Below, one piece after another: positions 42,348 to 53,842 of a DNA stretch of 64,000 nucleotides. Under the pieces are notes generated by a model. That model did no database searches, was not told the DNA's origin, and saw only the letters and a list, made by a program, of their open reading frames with translations. The stretch lies in assembly GCF_004137255.1 (NCBI RefSeq), contig NZ_SDWT01000001.1, positions 124,001 through 188,000 of the forward strand. The letters are read 5' to 3'. The position numbers and the translations under genes are program-made. The stretch comes from Nocardioides oleivorans (GTDB lineage Bacteria; Actinomycetota; Actinomycetes; Propionibacteriales; Nocardioidaceae). Positions within the stretch are counted from its first letter, which is position 1; the number at the start of each line of letters is the position of its first letter.

Positions 42348-43531
42348 GGCGTGTCCCCCGGGCTCGTGACGCTGACGTCTGCGTGGATCATGTAGTGGTC
42401 GCTGATCCTCGCCAGAGTAGCCCCGTCCTGGACGTAGCCGGAGAAGCTGACGCCGTTGCCGCCGCCGCCCATGATCCAGTCCACCCGCAGGGGCGGGGGC
42501 GGGAGGGTGCACCCGGCACCGCCGCCGTTGGCGGCGAGGAAACCGGTGGCGTTGCAGACGTTGTAGAAGAACTTGGTGTGCTCGTTGACGTCGCCGCCGA
42601 TGATCACCGGGTCGCCGGTCTGGGCCATCAGGCTCTTCATCAGGTTGATCGCGATCGCGGTGCCGGCGTCGCGCTCGCCCTGGAGCCGGCCGGCCGAGGT
42701 GTGGATCGAGATGACGTAGAACTCCGCGCCGGTGCCGAGGTCCTTGAGCCGCACCCAGGGCATCGGGATGGCCTGGCTGGCGAAGGTGAAGGTGACCGAG
42801 CCGCCGTCGACCATCTCGAACTGCGAGGCGCGCCAGGCGATCTGGAGGCGCTGGCCGTTGCTGCCGAGCGACTGCTGGGGCCAGATGGAGTATCCGGCCA
42901 GCCGGCTGTTGAGCACCGCGAGCTGGTCGTCCTGGACCTCGGACATCGTGATCACGTCGATGCCGCGGCTCATCACCAGGCCGGCCGCCATCGCCGCCCG
43001 GTCGGTGCCGGGTCCGTAGCCACCGGGGCCCGCGGTGTGCTGGCTGCCGAGGATGTTGAGGGCGCCCACCCGGAAGCTGGAGGTCTTCTCCATCGCGGCG
43101 ATGCGGGCCAGGCGGCGCATGCGCTTGGCCTTCTCCTTGGCCTTGCGTGCGGCGATCCTGGCCTGGCGGTGCCGCTCCTGCACGACCGCGACCCCGTGCC
43201 GTGCCGCGGAGTTGTCCAGGGGCCGCGCCTTGCGGGCCTTCAGGCCGCGACCGGCGTCACGTCGGTCGCTGCGCGAGACGCCCGGCGTGTGCGTCGCGGC
43301 GACCTCCTGCGCGGCGGCGCTCGTCGGCTGGTCGACCGTGCCGGACTGGTCGTCGCCGGGCAGCAGGACCATCGAGACCACCATCACGGCCGTCACCACG
43401 CACGCCGGCAGCAGCAACCGCCACGACGACCACGCGGTCCGGGACGACCGGGCGGGACTGTCCGCCCGTCGGCTGGGGGCGCGGTGCGAGGGCACGGGGA
43501 ATGGGATCCTTCGACGTCGGGCGCGAGTCAC
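42344..43531 (-). CDS. Exported EEP-family (endonuclease/exonuclease/phosphatase) protein
   Basis: 395 residues. An N-terminal membrane anchor or signal (LLLPACVVTAVMVVSMVLLP, about 39-58) leads to a basic linker and then an EEP domain (about 160-395): NILGSQHTAGPG, MSEVQDDQ, SIHTSAG, GDVNEHTKFF, LRVDWIMG and SDHYMIH. These match the EEP domain of the cutinase fusion at 37.2 kb almost motif for motif. Two starts are possible: GTG 43531, or GTG 43495 with GAAGGA about 11 bases upstream. It probably cuts a nucleic acid or phosphodiester lipid outside the membrane. Confidence 0.88.
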   Translation of the reverse strand: MTRARRRRIPFPVPSHRAPSRRADSPARSSRTAWSSWRLLLPACVVTAVMVVSMVLLPGDDQSGTVDQPTSAAAQEVAATHTPGVSRSDRRDAGRGLKARKARPLDNSAARHGVAVVQERHRQARIAARKAKEKAKRMRRLARIAAMEKTSSFRVGALNILGSQHTAGPGGYGPGTDRAAMAAGLVMSRGIDVITMSEVQDDQLAVLNSRLAGYSIWPQQSLGSNGQRLQIAWRASQFEMVDGGSVTFTFASQAIPMPWVRLKDLGTGAEFYVISIHTSAGRLQGERDAGTAIAINLMKSLMAQTGDPVIIGGDVNEHTKFFYNVCNATGFLAANGGGAGCTLPPPPLRVDWIMGGGGNGVSFSGYVQDGATLARISDHYMIHADVSVTSPGDTP

Positions 43532-43693
43532 CGTCCGGGCGAGACGGGGCGCGAGGGGGCGAGGTGGGGGCCGATCGAGGGTAACTCATCTGCTCGCCGC
43601 GCTCACCTCTTCGCGCAGACGCCCCGGAATCCACCGGCAGCCGCCCGGGGAGCCCCCGGTGGGACCGGAGCACGGACCGCTACCGTTGCGCGG

Positions 43694-44989
43694 GTGAGCA
43701 CCACCCCGACCCGCGTCTTCGTGGCCCGGCTCGTCGGGCTGCCGATCTTCGACCCCCAGGGCGACCAGGTGGCCAAGGTCCGCGACCTCGTGGTCGCGAT
43801 CCGCACCGAGACGAGCCAGCCGCGTGTCCTCGGCATGGTCGCCGAGGTCTTCGGGCGCAGGCGGATCTTCGTCCCGATGACCCGGATCACCGCGATCGAC
43901 AGCGGGCAGGTCCACACGACCGGGCTGCTCAACATGCGCCGGTTCCAGCAGCGCGGCACCGAGACGCTGGTGATGGGCCAGATGCTCGACCGCACGGTCA
44001 CCATCAAGGACTCCGCCAAGGACGCCGGCATCACCGGCCTGGTCTTCGACGTCGCGATGGAGCAGGCCCGCAACCGCGACTGGGTGATCTCGCGCGTCGC
44101 CGTGCAGGAGCCGAGCAAGGGGTTCCGGCGACGCGGGCAGACCCACGTCGCCGAGTGGCGCGACGTCACCGGCCTCACCGCGGCCGAGCCCGCACAGGGC
44201 GCGACCCACCTGATCGCCGCCCTCCACGACATGCGCCCCGCCGACGCGGCCAACATGATCCACGAGCTCCCGCCCGAGCGGCGTACGGCCGTGGTGGCGG
44301 CCCTCGACGACGAGCGGCTCGCCGACGTGCTGGAGGAGCTGCCCGAGGAGGACCAGGTCGAGATCCTCGAGCACCTCGACTCCGAGCGCGCCGCCGACGT
44401 GCTGGAGGAGATGTCGGCCGACGACGCCGCCGACCTCATCGCCGACCTCAACCCCGAGACCGCCGCGACGCTGCTCGGGCTGATGGAGCCCGACGAGGCC
44501 GAGGACGTCCGGCGCCTGATGTCCTACGAGGACAACACCGCGGGCGCGATGATGACGCCCGAGCCGGTGATCCTCTCCCCCGACGCCACCATCGCCGACG
44601 CGCTCGCCCACGTGCGCAACCCCGAGCTCACGCCGTCGCTCGCGGCGCTCGTCTACGTCTGCCGCCAGCCCCTGGAGACGCCCACCGGTCGCCTCCTCGG
44701 GGCAGCGCACATCCAGCGGCTGCTGCGTGAGCCGCCCTCGACCCTGGTCGCCGCAGCGCTCGACGACTCGATGGACCCCCTGCGCCCGGACGCCACGATG
44801 GACGAGGTCGCCGCGCACCTGGCGACCTACAACCTGGTCGCCGCGCCCGTCGTGGACGACGAGGGGCGGCTGCTCGGGGCGGTGACCGTCGACGACCTGC
44901 TCGACCACATGCTGCCCGAGGGCTGGCGTGACCGCGCGCCCCGCCCGGGGCGGATCAACGGCGGCCCGACCGCGGGGAGGGCCGGATGA
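43694..44989 (+). CDS. MgtE N-terminal/CBS domain protein (Rv1232c-like)
   Basis: 431 residues from GTG 43694. The N-terminus has a PRC-barrel-like part (PIFDPQGDQVAKVRDLVVA), followed by repeated helices of the MgtE N-domain (DAANMIHELPPERR, LADVLEELPEEDQVEILEHL) and two CBS units (TPEPVILSPDATIADALAHV; DDSMDPLRPDATMDEVAAHL). There are no membrane spans, so it is not itself a Mg2+ channel. It may sense Mg2+ or nucleotides for another protein. It resembles Rv1232c, located beside DUF1003 and Mrp genes in mycobacteria as here. Confidence 0.9.
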   Translation: MSTTPTRVFVARLVGLPIFDPQGDQVAKVRDLVVAIRTETSQPRVLGMVAEVFGRRRIFVPMTRITAIDSGQVHTTGLLNMRRFQQRGTETLVMGQMLDRTVTIKDSAKDAGITGLVFDVAMEQARNRDWVISRVAVQEPSKGFRRRGQTHVAEWRDVTGLTAAEPAQGATHLIAALHDMRPADAANMIHELPPERRTAVVAALDDERLADVLEELPEEDQVEILEHLDSERAADVLEEMSADDAADLIADLNPETAATLLGLMEPDEAEDVRRLMSYEDNTAGAMMTPEPVILSPDATIADALAHVRNPELTPSLAALVYVCRQPLETPTGRLLGAAHIQRLLREPPSTLVAAALDDSMDPLRPDATMDEVAAHLATYNLVAAPVVDDEGRLLGAVTVDDLLDHMLPEGWRDRAPRPGRINGGPTAGRAG

Positions 44990-45528
44990 GCGACACCCGC
45001 CGCACGCGCCTCGACACCCCGCGCGAGACCCGTCGCCAGATCGTCCGAAGGCCGGCGGTCGACGCCGACACGTTCGGCGTCTTCGCCGAGTCGTTCGCCC
45101 GCTACATGGGCACCGCGAAGTTCCTCCTCTGGATGACGGCGTTCGTCGCGGCGTGGATCGTGTGGAACGTGCTCGCCCCGTCGAGCCTGCGCTTCGACGA
45201 GTTCCCCTTCATCTTCCTCACGCTGATGCTGAGCCTCCAGGCGTCGTACGCCGCCCCGCTGATCCTGCTCGCGCAGAACCGGCAGGAGCAGCGCGACAAG
45301 GTCGTCGCCGAGCAGGACCGGCAGGCCAACGCCCGGGCCCACGCCGACATGGAGTTCCTCGCCCGGGAGGTCGCCTCCCTGCGGATGGCCGTCGGCGAGG
45401 TCGCCACCCGTGACTTCCTCCGCTCCGAGCTGCGCGGCCTGCTCGGCGACATCGAGGACCTCTCGCGGCCGACGCCACCCGACGACGGCCAGGAGCTGCC
45501 GGACCAGGTTTCTCGGCCGGGGACCTGA
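44986..45528 (+). CDS. DUF1003 family membrane protein
   Basis: 180 residues; ATG 44986 overlaps the previous stop as ATGA. Two membrane helices lie at about 46-65 and 77-97 (FLLWMTAFVAAWIVWNVLAP in part; EFPFIFLTLMLSLQASYAAP), with the DUF1003 signature LLAQNRQEQRDKV after the second. The C-terminal half is helical and cytoplasmic. Function unknown; the fixed link with the MgtE-N/CBS protein suggests they act together, maybe in ion homeostasis. Confidence 0.9.
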   Translation: MSDTRRTRLDTPRETRRQIVRRPAVDADTFGVFAESFARYMGTAKFLLWMTAFVAAWIVWNVLAPSSLRFDEFPFIFLTLMLSLQASYAAPLILLAQNRQEQRDKVVAEQDRQANARAHADMEFLAREVASLRMAVGEVATRDFLRSELRGLLGDIEDLSRPTPPDDGQELPDQVSRPGT

Positions 45529-45559
45529 CGTCGCGGGTCGGCTCGTAGACTCGGGCATC

Positions 45560-46720
45560 ATGAGCACCCCCACGCAGCAGCAGGTGATGGACGCACTGGC
45601 GACCGTCAACGACCCGGAGATCAAGCGTCCGATCACGGAGCTGGGGATGGTCGACTCGGTCGAGGTCGCCGACGACGGGAGCGTCGCGGTCCACGTGCTG
45701 CTCACGGTGGCCGGTTGCCCGCTCAAGGACACGATCAACCGTGACGTCACGGCCGCCGTGACGAAGGTCCCCGGCGTGGCCTCGGTCGACCTGTCCCTCG
45801 GCGTGATGAGCGCCGAGCAGCGCGCGGGGCTCAAGGAGATCCTCAGCGACGGCCGCGCCCAGCGCGAGATCCCCTTCGCCCAGCCCGGCTCGCTCACCAA
45901 GGTCTACGCGATCGCCAGTGGCAAGGGAGGTGTGGGCAAGTCGTCGGTGACGGTCAACCTCGCCCTGTCCCTGGCCAAGCAGGGCCTCCGGGTCGGCATC
46001 GTCGACGCCGACATCTACGGCCACTCGGTCCCCGCGATGCTCGGCATCGCCGACACCCGACCGACCCAGGTCGACGACCTGATCATGCCGGTCCCGACGC
46101 CCAGCGGCGTGTCGGTGATCTCCATCGGGATGCTCAAGCCCCGCCGCGACCAGGTGGTCGCGTGGCGCGGGCCGATGCTCGACCGGGCGCTCGTGCAGAT
46201 GCTCGCCGACGTCTACTGGGGCGACCTCGACGCCCTCCTGCTCGACCTCCCGCCGGGCACCGGCGACGTCGCGATCTCGCTCGGCCAGCACCTGCCCAGC
46301 GCTGAGGTCATCGTGGTGACCACGCCGCAGGAGGCGGCCGCCGAGGTCGCCGAGCGTGCCGGCACGATGGCCTCGATGATGCACCAGCGCGTCATCGGCG
46401 TCGTCGAGAACATGAGCTACCTCCCCTGCCCCCACTGCCCGCCGGAGGACGACCACCGCCTCGAGGTGTTCGGCAGCGGCGGCGGCACGCGCGTGGCGCA
46501 GACGCTCTCCGAGCGGTTCGGGTACGACGTCCCGGTGCTGGCGCGGGTGCCCCTCGACATCTCGATGCGCGAGGGCGGCGACGTCGGCAAGCCCATCGTC
46601 GAGGCCGACCCGACCGCGCCTGCGGCCCGCGAGCTCACCAGGATCGCGACGACCCTGTCCGGACGCGGCCGAGGACTCGCCGGCATGCAGCTGGGCCTGA
46701 CGCCCTCGAACAAGTTCTAG
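45560..46720 (+). CDS. mrp: Mrp/ApbC-type iron-sulfur carrier ATPase
   Basis: 386 residues. The N-terminal MIP18/DUF59 domain (about 1-90) has ATVNDPEIKRPITELGM and GCPLKDTI. The P-loop domain has GKGGVGKSS near 121, VDADIYGHS near 145 and LDLPPGTGD near 228. The Fe-S binding pair CPHC is near 291. Mrp proteins carry [4Fe-4S] clusters to apoenzymes. It is downstream of the DUF1003 gene by 31 bases and upstream of tatB, as in mycobacteria (Rv1229c-Rv1224 neighbourhood). Confidence 0.95.
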   Translation: MSTPTQQQVMDALATVNDPEIKRPITELGMVDSVEVADDGSVAVHVLLTVAGCPLKDTINRDVTAAVTKVPGVASVDLSLGVMSAEQRAGLKEILSDGRAQREIPFAQPGSLTKVYAIASGKGGVGKSSVTVNLALSLAKQGLRVGIVDADIYGHSVPAMLGIADTRPTQVDDLIMPVPTPSGVSVISIGMLKPRRDQVVAWRGPMLDRALVQMLADVYWGDLDALLLDLPPGTGDVAISLGQHLPSAEVIVVTTPQEAAAEVAERAGTMASMMHQRVIGVVENMSYLPCPHCPPEDDHRLEVFGSGGGTRVAQTLSERFGYDVPVLARVPLDISMREGGDVGKPIVEADPTAPAARELTRIATTLSGRGRGLAGMQLGLTPSNKF

Positions 46721-46737
46721 CCAGTAGGTTCTGACGC

Positions 46738-47067
46738 ATGTTCGACATCGGGTTCATGGAGATCGCGGTGGTCGCGCTCGTCGCGATCGTCGTGCTCGGC
46801 CCCGACAAGCTGCCCGACCTGGCGCGCCAGGCGGCCCAGCTGCTCCACCGCGCGCGGGGCCTGGCCCACAACGCCCGTGACGAGCTGCGCAGCGAGCTCG
46901 GCCCGGAGTACTCCGACCTCCAGCTCCGCGACCTCGACCCGCGCACCATCGTGCGCAAGCACATCACCGAGGCGATGGCCGAGGTCGACCGCGAGCAGGC
47001 GGAGAAGGCCGAGAAGGAGCGACTCCCCGAGGGACAGCTCCCGCCCTACGACGTCGAGGCCACCTGA
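46738..47067 (+). CDS. tatB: Twin-arginine translocase subunit TatB
   Basis: 109 residues. MFDIGFMEIAVVALVAIVVL is the short N-terminal membrane helix, followed by the GPDKLPDLARQA hinge and an amphipathic helix. The acidic C-terminal tail (EQAEKAEKERLPE) is typical of actinobacterial TatB. It follows mrp by 17 bases. It forms the receptor complex with TatC, which is not in the window. Confidence 0.92.
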   Translation: MFDIGFMEIAVVALVAIVVLGPDKLPDLARQAAQLLHRARGLAHNARDELRSELGPEYSDLQLRDLDPRTIVRKHITEAMAEVDREQAEKAEKERLPEGQLPPYDVEAT

Positions 47068-47090
47068 GCCTGCGCCACCCGGTCGCGCGG

Positions 47091-47627
47091 CTAGGCGTCG
47101 CGCCGCTGCACCGCCACGAGGGCGTCGTACGGCACCAGGAAGGCGGCGCCCGCAGCGTCACGGCACTCCGCGAAGTCGGCCCCGACCCGGACGACGTACG
47201 CCTCGTGGCGCGCACCGTCGAGCAGGTGCACCAGGCACCGGTCCCCGGCGTCGGCGATCCGCCGCAGCGCCGAGCGCAGGCCCAGGCGGTCGACGGGTGA
47301 CCACGCGACGTCGGGGACCGAGCGCTCGCTCACGCCGCGCACCCCGGCCACGGCCCGCAGCGGCACCACCCAGTCCTGCCCCCGGCCGCTGAGCAGGAAC
47401 CACCCCTCGCCGACGCGTGCGAGCCGGCCCTCCAGCCGACCCACGTGCGGCAGGTCGACCACGACGCTCGCACCCCGTGACGCCATCAGCCGGCTCGCGA
47501 GGGTGATCGCGGCGTACTCCGAGCGCGCCCGGTCGGCGAGCTCGGCCTCGCGCTCCTCCTCCCAGGCGGCCGACGCCTGACCCTCGAGGTCGTCGAACAG
47601 CGCGAACAGCTCGTGCTCCCAGGACAT
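47091..47627 (-). CDS. Conserved hypothetical protein
   Basis: 178 residues from ATG 47627. The N-terminal 40 residues are an acidic helix (SWEHELFALFDDLEGQAS), followed by beta-rich parts (ASVVVDLPHVGRLEGRLARV, GEGWFLLSGRGQDWVVPL, LVPYDALVAVQ). No signal or membrane helix. I do not recognise a known family. Convergent with tatB and divergent from the LysM gene. Confidence 0.75.
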   Translation of the reverse strand: MSWEHELFALFDDLEGQASAAWEEEREAELADRARSEYAAITLASRLMASRGASVVVDLPHVGRLEGRLARVGEGWFLLSGRGQDWVVPLRAVAGVRGVSERSVPDVAWSPVDRLGLRSALRRIADAGDRCLVHLLDGARHEAYVVRVGADFAECRDAAGAAFLVPYDALVAVQRRDA

Positions 47628-47664
47628 GCGACGACCCTAGGCGGTCGCGGCTGTGGAGAGACCT

Positions 47665-47693
47665 TTGACAACGATTCCGAACGTTCGTTGAAT
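47665..47693 (+). promoter_or_regulatory. Sigma70-type promoter with overlapping 22-bp inverted repeat
   Basis: TTGACA at 47665-47670, 17-base spacer, TTGAAT at 47688-47693, 33 bases upstream of the LysM gene's GTG. A 22-bp inverted repeat (CAACGA 47669-47674, TCGTTG 47685-47690, with an inner palindrome CGAACGTTCG) fills the spacer. This is the position of a repressor operator. GAAAGG 8 bases upstream of the GTG is the ribosome-binding site. Confidence 0.65.
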
Positions 47694-47726
47694 GATGCAA
47701 ACACACGCAAACGAAAGGTTCGGCAC

Positions 47727-48419
47727 GTGTCTCGGGGCTGCATCGACATCTGGCGACCGCTCGCGGTCTGGCTCTCCGCCACGAGCGCGCTCCTTGGCGC
47801 GGCGGCGGTCACGCCTGGCGCCTGGGACGCCGCCGCCTCCTCGTCCACGACCGTGGCCGACCTCGTCGTCGCCGCGTGCGCCACGGCTCTCACGGGTGCG
47901 CTGGGCTGGCTGTGGCTGGTCACGACGGTCACCGTCGTCGAGCTGCTCGCCGGACGGGTGCGGCGCGACGGCGGCGCGACCCGCCGGCTGGTGCTGGCGG
48001 CGTGCGGTGCCGCCGTGGTCGCCGGCACGAGCGTCCCGGCCGTCGCCGCCGGCGGTGACACCGCCGGGTCCGAGCTGCTCGCCGGCCTGCCGCTGCCCGA
48101 GCGGGCGGTCGCCCGCGCCGACCGCCCCCGGCGCGACCCGGCACCCGCGGCGGCGCGACCGGCCGGCCTCGTGGCCGAGCGCTACGTCGTCCGCCCGGGG
48201 GACTCCCTCTGGACGGTCGCGCAGGCGCATCCCGGGGGCGGCTCCGACACCGACCGGAGGTGGCGCGAGATCTGGCGGGCCAACCGCGACGTCGTCGGTG
48301 ACGACCCCGACCTCATCCTCCCCGGCCAGGCCCTGCGCCTGCCCGGACCGGCCCACACCGACGACCACACCGACGACCACACCGACGACCACGACGACAC
48401 GGACGGAGCGCGACGATGA
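47727..48419 (+). CDS. LysM-domain protein with two membrane helices and a His/Asp repeat tail
   Basis: 230 residues from GTG 47727. Two hydrophobic stretches lie at about 12-30 and 45-70 and a third at 85-105. The LysM domain (about 150-205) begins ERYVVRPGDSLWTVAQAHPG and ends LILPGQALRLPG, which binds peptidoglycan sugars. The C-terminus is a repeat, DHTDDHTDDHTDDHDD, that could bind divalent metal. The stop overlaps the Rv3235-like start as ATGA. It sits upstream of secA and may function in wall attachment. Confidence 0.85.
   Translation: MSRGCIDIWRPLAVWLSATSALLGAAAVTPGAWDAAASSSTTVADLVVAACATALTGALGWLWLVTTVTVVELLAGRVRRDGGATRRLVLAACGAAVVAGTSVPAVAAGGDTAGSELLAGLPLPERAVARADRPRRDPAPAAARPAGLVAERYVVRPGDSLWTVAQAHPGGGSDTDRRWREIWRANRDVVGDDPDLILPGQALRLPGPAHTDDHTDDHTDDHDDTDGARR
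48354..48389 (+). repeat. Three exact 12-bp tandem repeats encoding a His/Asp tail
   Basis: CACACCGACGAC occurs three times without a gap, encoding repeated His-Thr-Asp-Asp near the end of the LysM protein. The number of copies may vary between strains through slippage. Confidence 0.85.
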
Positions 48420-48943
48420 CGACAGCCCACAGGTCACCCGCGGAGGTCGTCCTCCTGAGGCCGCAGACGCCGGTGGCGAGCGTCCAGGGCTCCCTGGCCC
48501 TCGACCTCACCCCGCGCACGTCACCCCCGCGCCCCCGCCCGCGACTCGCGCACACCAACGACCTGGTGGTCACCGGCGGAGCCGACCGCCGACAGGTCGA
48601 CGCGATCATCGCGCGCTACCTCGCCGCCGTCGTCGAGATCGCCGCCGGCGACCGACCGGTGAGCCAGGTGCTGCGCCACTCCGTGCCGGAGGTGTACGAC
48701 GACCTCGCCCGGCGCGCCCGCACGGTGCGGGCGGCGGCCGGGGCCCCGTCGGCGCCCGGCGGGCCGGGAGGCGGCCCGAACCCGGCGCGCCCGGTGATCC
48801 TCAGCGTGCGCACCGCCCTGATCCGCGACGACGCGGCCGAGGCCAGCGCCCACGTGCGCTACGGCCGTCGCTCGCGAGCGGTCGCCGCACGCTTCGAGGT
48901 CGTGCGGGACCGCTGGCAGTGCGTCGCGATCGCGTTCGGGTGA
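48416..48943 (+). CDS. Rv3235-family protein
   Basis: 175 residues, ATG overlaps the previous stop. N-terminal Pro-rich segment, then LVVTGGADRRQVDAIIARYL, EVYDDLARRARTVRAA and a C-terminal beta part ending RWQCVAIAFG, the pattern of Rv3235-family (alanine-rich, DUF6459) proteins that are found upstream of secA in many actinobacteria. No signal peptide. Function unknown; co-location with SecA is the main clue. Confidence 0.85.
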   Translation: MTTAHRSPAEVVLLRPQTPVASVQGSLALDLTPRTSPPRPRPRLAHTNDLVVTGGADRRQVDAIIARYLAAVVEIAAGDRPVSQVLRHSVPEVYDDLARRARTVRAAAGAPSAPGGPGGGPNPARPVILSVRTALIRDDAAEASAHVRYGRRSRAVAARFEVVRDRWQCVAIAFG

Positions 48944-48962
48944 ACGCGACGCCCGAGGTCGG

Positions 48963-51824
<2,862 letters not shown>

Positions 51825-51839
51825 GAGTGGTAACTGTAC

Positions 51840-53075
51840 CTACCGCCCCAACGCCTGACCCAATGCCTGCACCAGATCGCCGTGCGCGCCCACGACGACG
51901 TCGTCCAGGCCGAGCCAGCCCGCCAGTCGCCACAGCTCGGCGGCGAGCTCCTCGGCGGTCTCCGGGGGCGCTCCCGCCTCGACGAAGGCGCCCGGCACGA
52001 GCAGCACGCCGCGGGCGCGGTCGGCCTTGAGGTCGACCCGGGCGACGAGCCGGTCGCCGAGCAGGAACGGCAGCACGTAGTAGCCGTGGAGGCGCTTCTC
52101 GGCCGGGACGTAGATCTCGATGCGGTAGAAGAAGTCGAACAGCGCCTCGGCCCGGGCGCGCTCCCACACGACCGGGTCGAACGGGCTGAGCAGGGTGCGT
52201 GCGCCGACCCGGCGCGGCAGGCGGGCGTCGCGGTGCAGGTACGCCTGGCGCTTCCACCCCTGCACCGTGACCGGCACCAGCTCGCCGGCCTCGACCAGCT
52301 CCTCGATCGCCACCTTGGCGCTCGCCCTCCCCGGGGCGGGCTGCAGGCGGAGCCGGTAGTAGTCGGCGAGGTCGGGCCCGCTCCCGACGCCGTGGGAGCG
52401 GGCGGCACGGCGTACGAGCTCGGTGACCGCCTCCTGAGGTGTCGGCGTCGGCGCCGCGAGCACGGCGGCCGGCAGCACCCGCTCGGGCAGGTCGTAGAGG
52501 ACCTCGAACTGGCTCGTGCGCCCGGCGATGGCGACGTCCCCGACGAGGTAGAGGTAGTCGAGGACCTTGCGCGCCTCGGACCAGTTCCAGCCCCAGTGCT
52601 CCCTGGTGCGCGGTCCGGTGCTGAGCTCGTCCTCCAGGTCGCGCGCGGTGACGGGGCCGCGGTCGCGGACGGCGTCGAGGACGCGCGGCTCGAGGCCGGC
52701 GTCGGCGGTGAACCCCCACTTGCCGCGCTCGGAGCGGTAGTGGTCCATCCGGTGCTGCATGACGGGCCAGAGGTCGACCGGCATCAGCGCCTGCACGTGC
52801 GCCCAGTACTCCACCACGCGTCGCGGCCTGCTGCCCGGTGGCTGCGCGGCACGGCGCAGCAGGTCGGTGTCGTAGGGACCCATCCGCGAGTAGAGCGGCA
52901 TGTAGTGGGCGCGCTGGAGCACGTTGACCGAGTCGACCTGGAGAACGCCGGTGCGCTCGAGGGTGCGCTCGAACGTCCTCATCGACGGGTCCGCGTGGGC
53001 GCGGTCGGTGAAGCCCTGCGCGGCCAGCGCGATCCGGCGGGCCTGGAGCTGGGTCAGCTGGTCCACGTCACGCAC
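51840..53075 (-). CDS. YcaQ/AlkX-like winged-helix DNA glycosylase
   Basis: 411 residues; GTG start at 53075 (or 53066). It is a three-winged-helix protein of the DUF1006 family: LQARRIALAAQGF at the N-terminus, VLQVDSVNVLQRAHYMPLYSR near 44-64 with the catalytic Gln-x-Asp (Q46, D48), and LLSPFDPVVWERARAEALFDF near 295. The E. coli relative unhooks DNA inter-strand cross-links; the Streptomyces Azinomycin relative is a self-resistance enzyme. It lies between secA and the response regulator. Function is inferred from the motif. Confidence 0.88.
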   Translation of the reverse strand: MRDVDQLTQLQARRIALAAQGFTDRAHADPSMRTFERTLERTGVLQVDSVNVLQRAHYMPLYSRMGPYDTDLLRRAAQPPGSRPRRVVEYWAHVQALMPVDLWPVMQHRMDHYRSERGKWGFTADAGLEPRVLDAVRDRGPVTARDLEDELSTGPRTREHWGWNWSEARKVLDYLYLVGDVAIAGRTSQFEVLYDLPERVLPAAVLAAPTPTPQEAVTELVRRAARSHGVGSGPDLADYYRLRLQPAPGRASAKVAIEELVEAGELVPVTVQGWKRQAYLHRDARLPRRVGARTLLSPFDPVVWERARAEALFDFFYRIEIYVPAEKRLHGYYVLPFLLGDRLVARVDLKADRARGVLLVPGAFVEAGAPPETAEELAAELWRLAGWLGLDDVVVGAHGDLVQALGQALGR

Positions 53076-53117
53076 TCAACCAGAGTCGTACGACAGCGTG
53101 GCTCGGCCGACCGTCGC

Positions 53118-53792
53118 CTAGGGCAGGTCGAGCAGCTTCTCCCGCATGGCGTACATGACGGCCTCCATGCGCGAGTGGAGCTGCAGCTTCTCCAGGATGT
53201 TGCGGACGTGGTTCTTCACCGTGTTCTCGGAGATGAACAGCTCCTTGGCGACCTCGCGGTTGTTGAGGCCCTTGGCCACCAGCCGCAGCACCTCGAGCTC
53301 CCGGTCGGTCAGCCGCAGCGCGGGACCCTGCTCGCGCTCGGGCTTCGACATCTGCTTGAACTCGTCGATGAGCTTGACCGCCATCGACGGGCTGATCAGC
53401 GACTGGCCCTCGTTGACCACGCGGACGGCCTGCGCGACCTCCTCGATCGAGGAGTCCTTGAGCAGGTAGCCGGCGGCGCCGTTCTTGACCGACTCGTAGA
53501 GGTCGGCCTCCTCGTCGGAGACCGTCAGCATGATGATCTTGGCGCTCGGCACGGCCTCCTTGATGGCCCGGCAGGCCTCCACACCCGTGCGGCGCGGCAT
53601 GCGGACGTCGAGCAGGATCACGTCCGGCGCGGTCTTCACGGCGAGCTCGGTGGCGGTCACCCCGTCGGCGGCCTCGCCGACGACCTCGATGTCGTCGTCT
53701 CCCCCGAGCAGCATGATCAGCCCTCGGCGGAAGAGCTCCTGGTCGTCGACCACGAGCACACGAACGGGTTCGGTCCCAGCTGCCTCGGTCAC
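53118..53792 (-). CDS. NarL/FixJ-type response regulator (LuxR HTH)
   Basis: 224 residues from GTG 53792. The receiver domain has [14 protein letters not shown] near 12, phosphoacceptor Asp in [11 protein letters not shown] near 57, and [17 protein letters not shown] near 83 (Thr switch). The HTH reads [20 protein letters not shown], then [20 protein letters not shown]. No histidine kinase is adjacent. GTG 53831 gives a 13-residue extension with no obvious benefit. It may control the nearby hpf or secA genes, but nothing direct shows that. Confidence 0.92.
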   Translation of the reverse strand: MTEAAGTEPVRVLVVDDQELFRRGLIMLLGGDDDIEVVGEAADGVTATELAVKTAPDVILLDVRMPRRTGVEACRAIKEAVPSAKIIMLTVSDEEADLYESVKNGAAGYLLKDSSIEEVAQAVRVVNEGQSLISPSMAVKLIDEFKQMSKPEREQGPALRLTDRELEVLRLVAKGLNNREVAKELFISENTVKNHVRNILEKLQLHSRMEAVMYAMREKLLDLP

Positions 53793-53842
53793 GCGCGCAT
53801 CATTGCACGCGCGCGCGACCGAGGTTGACACAAACCAGAGGC

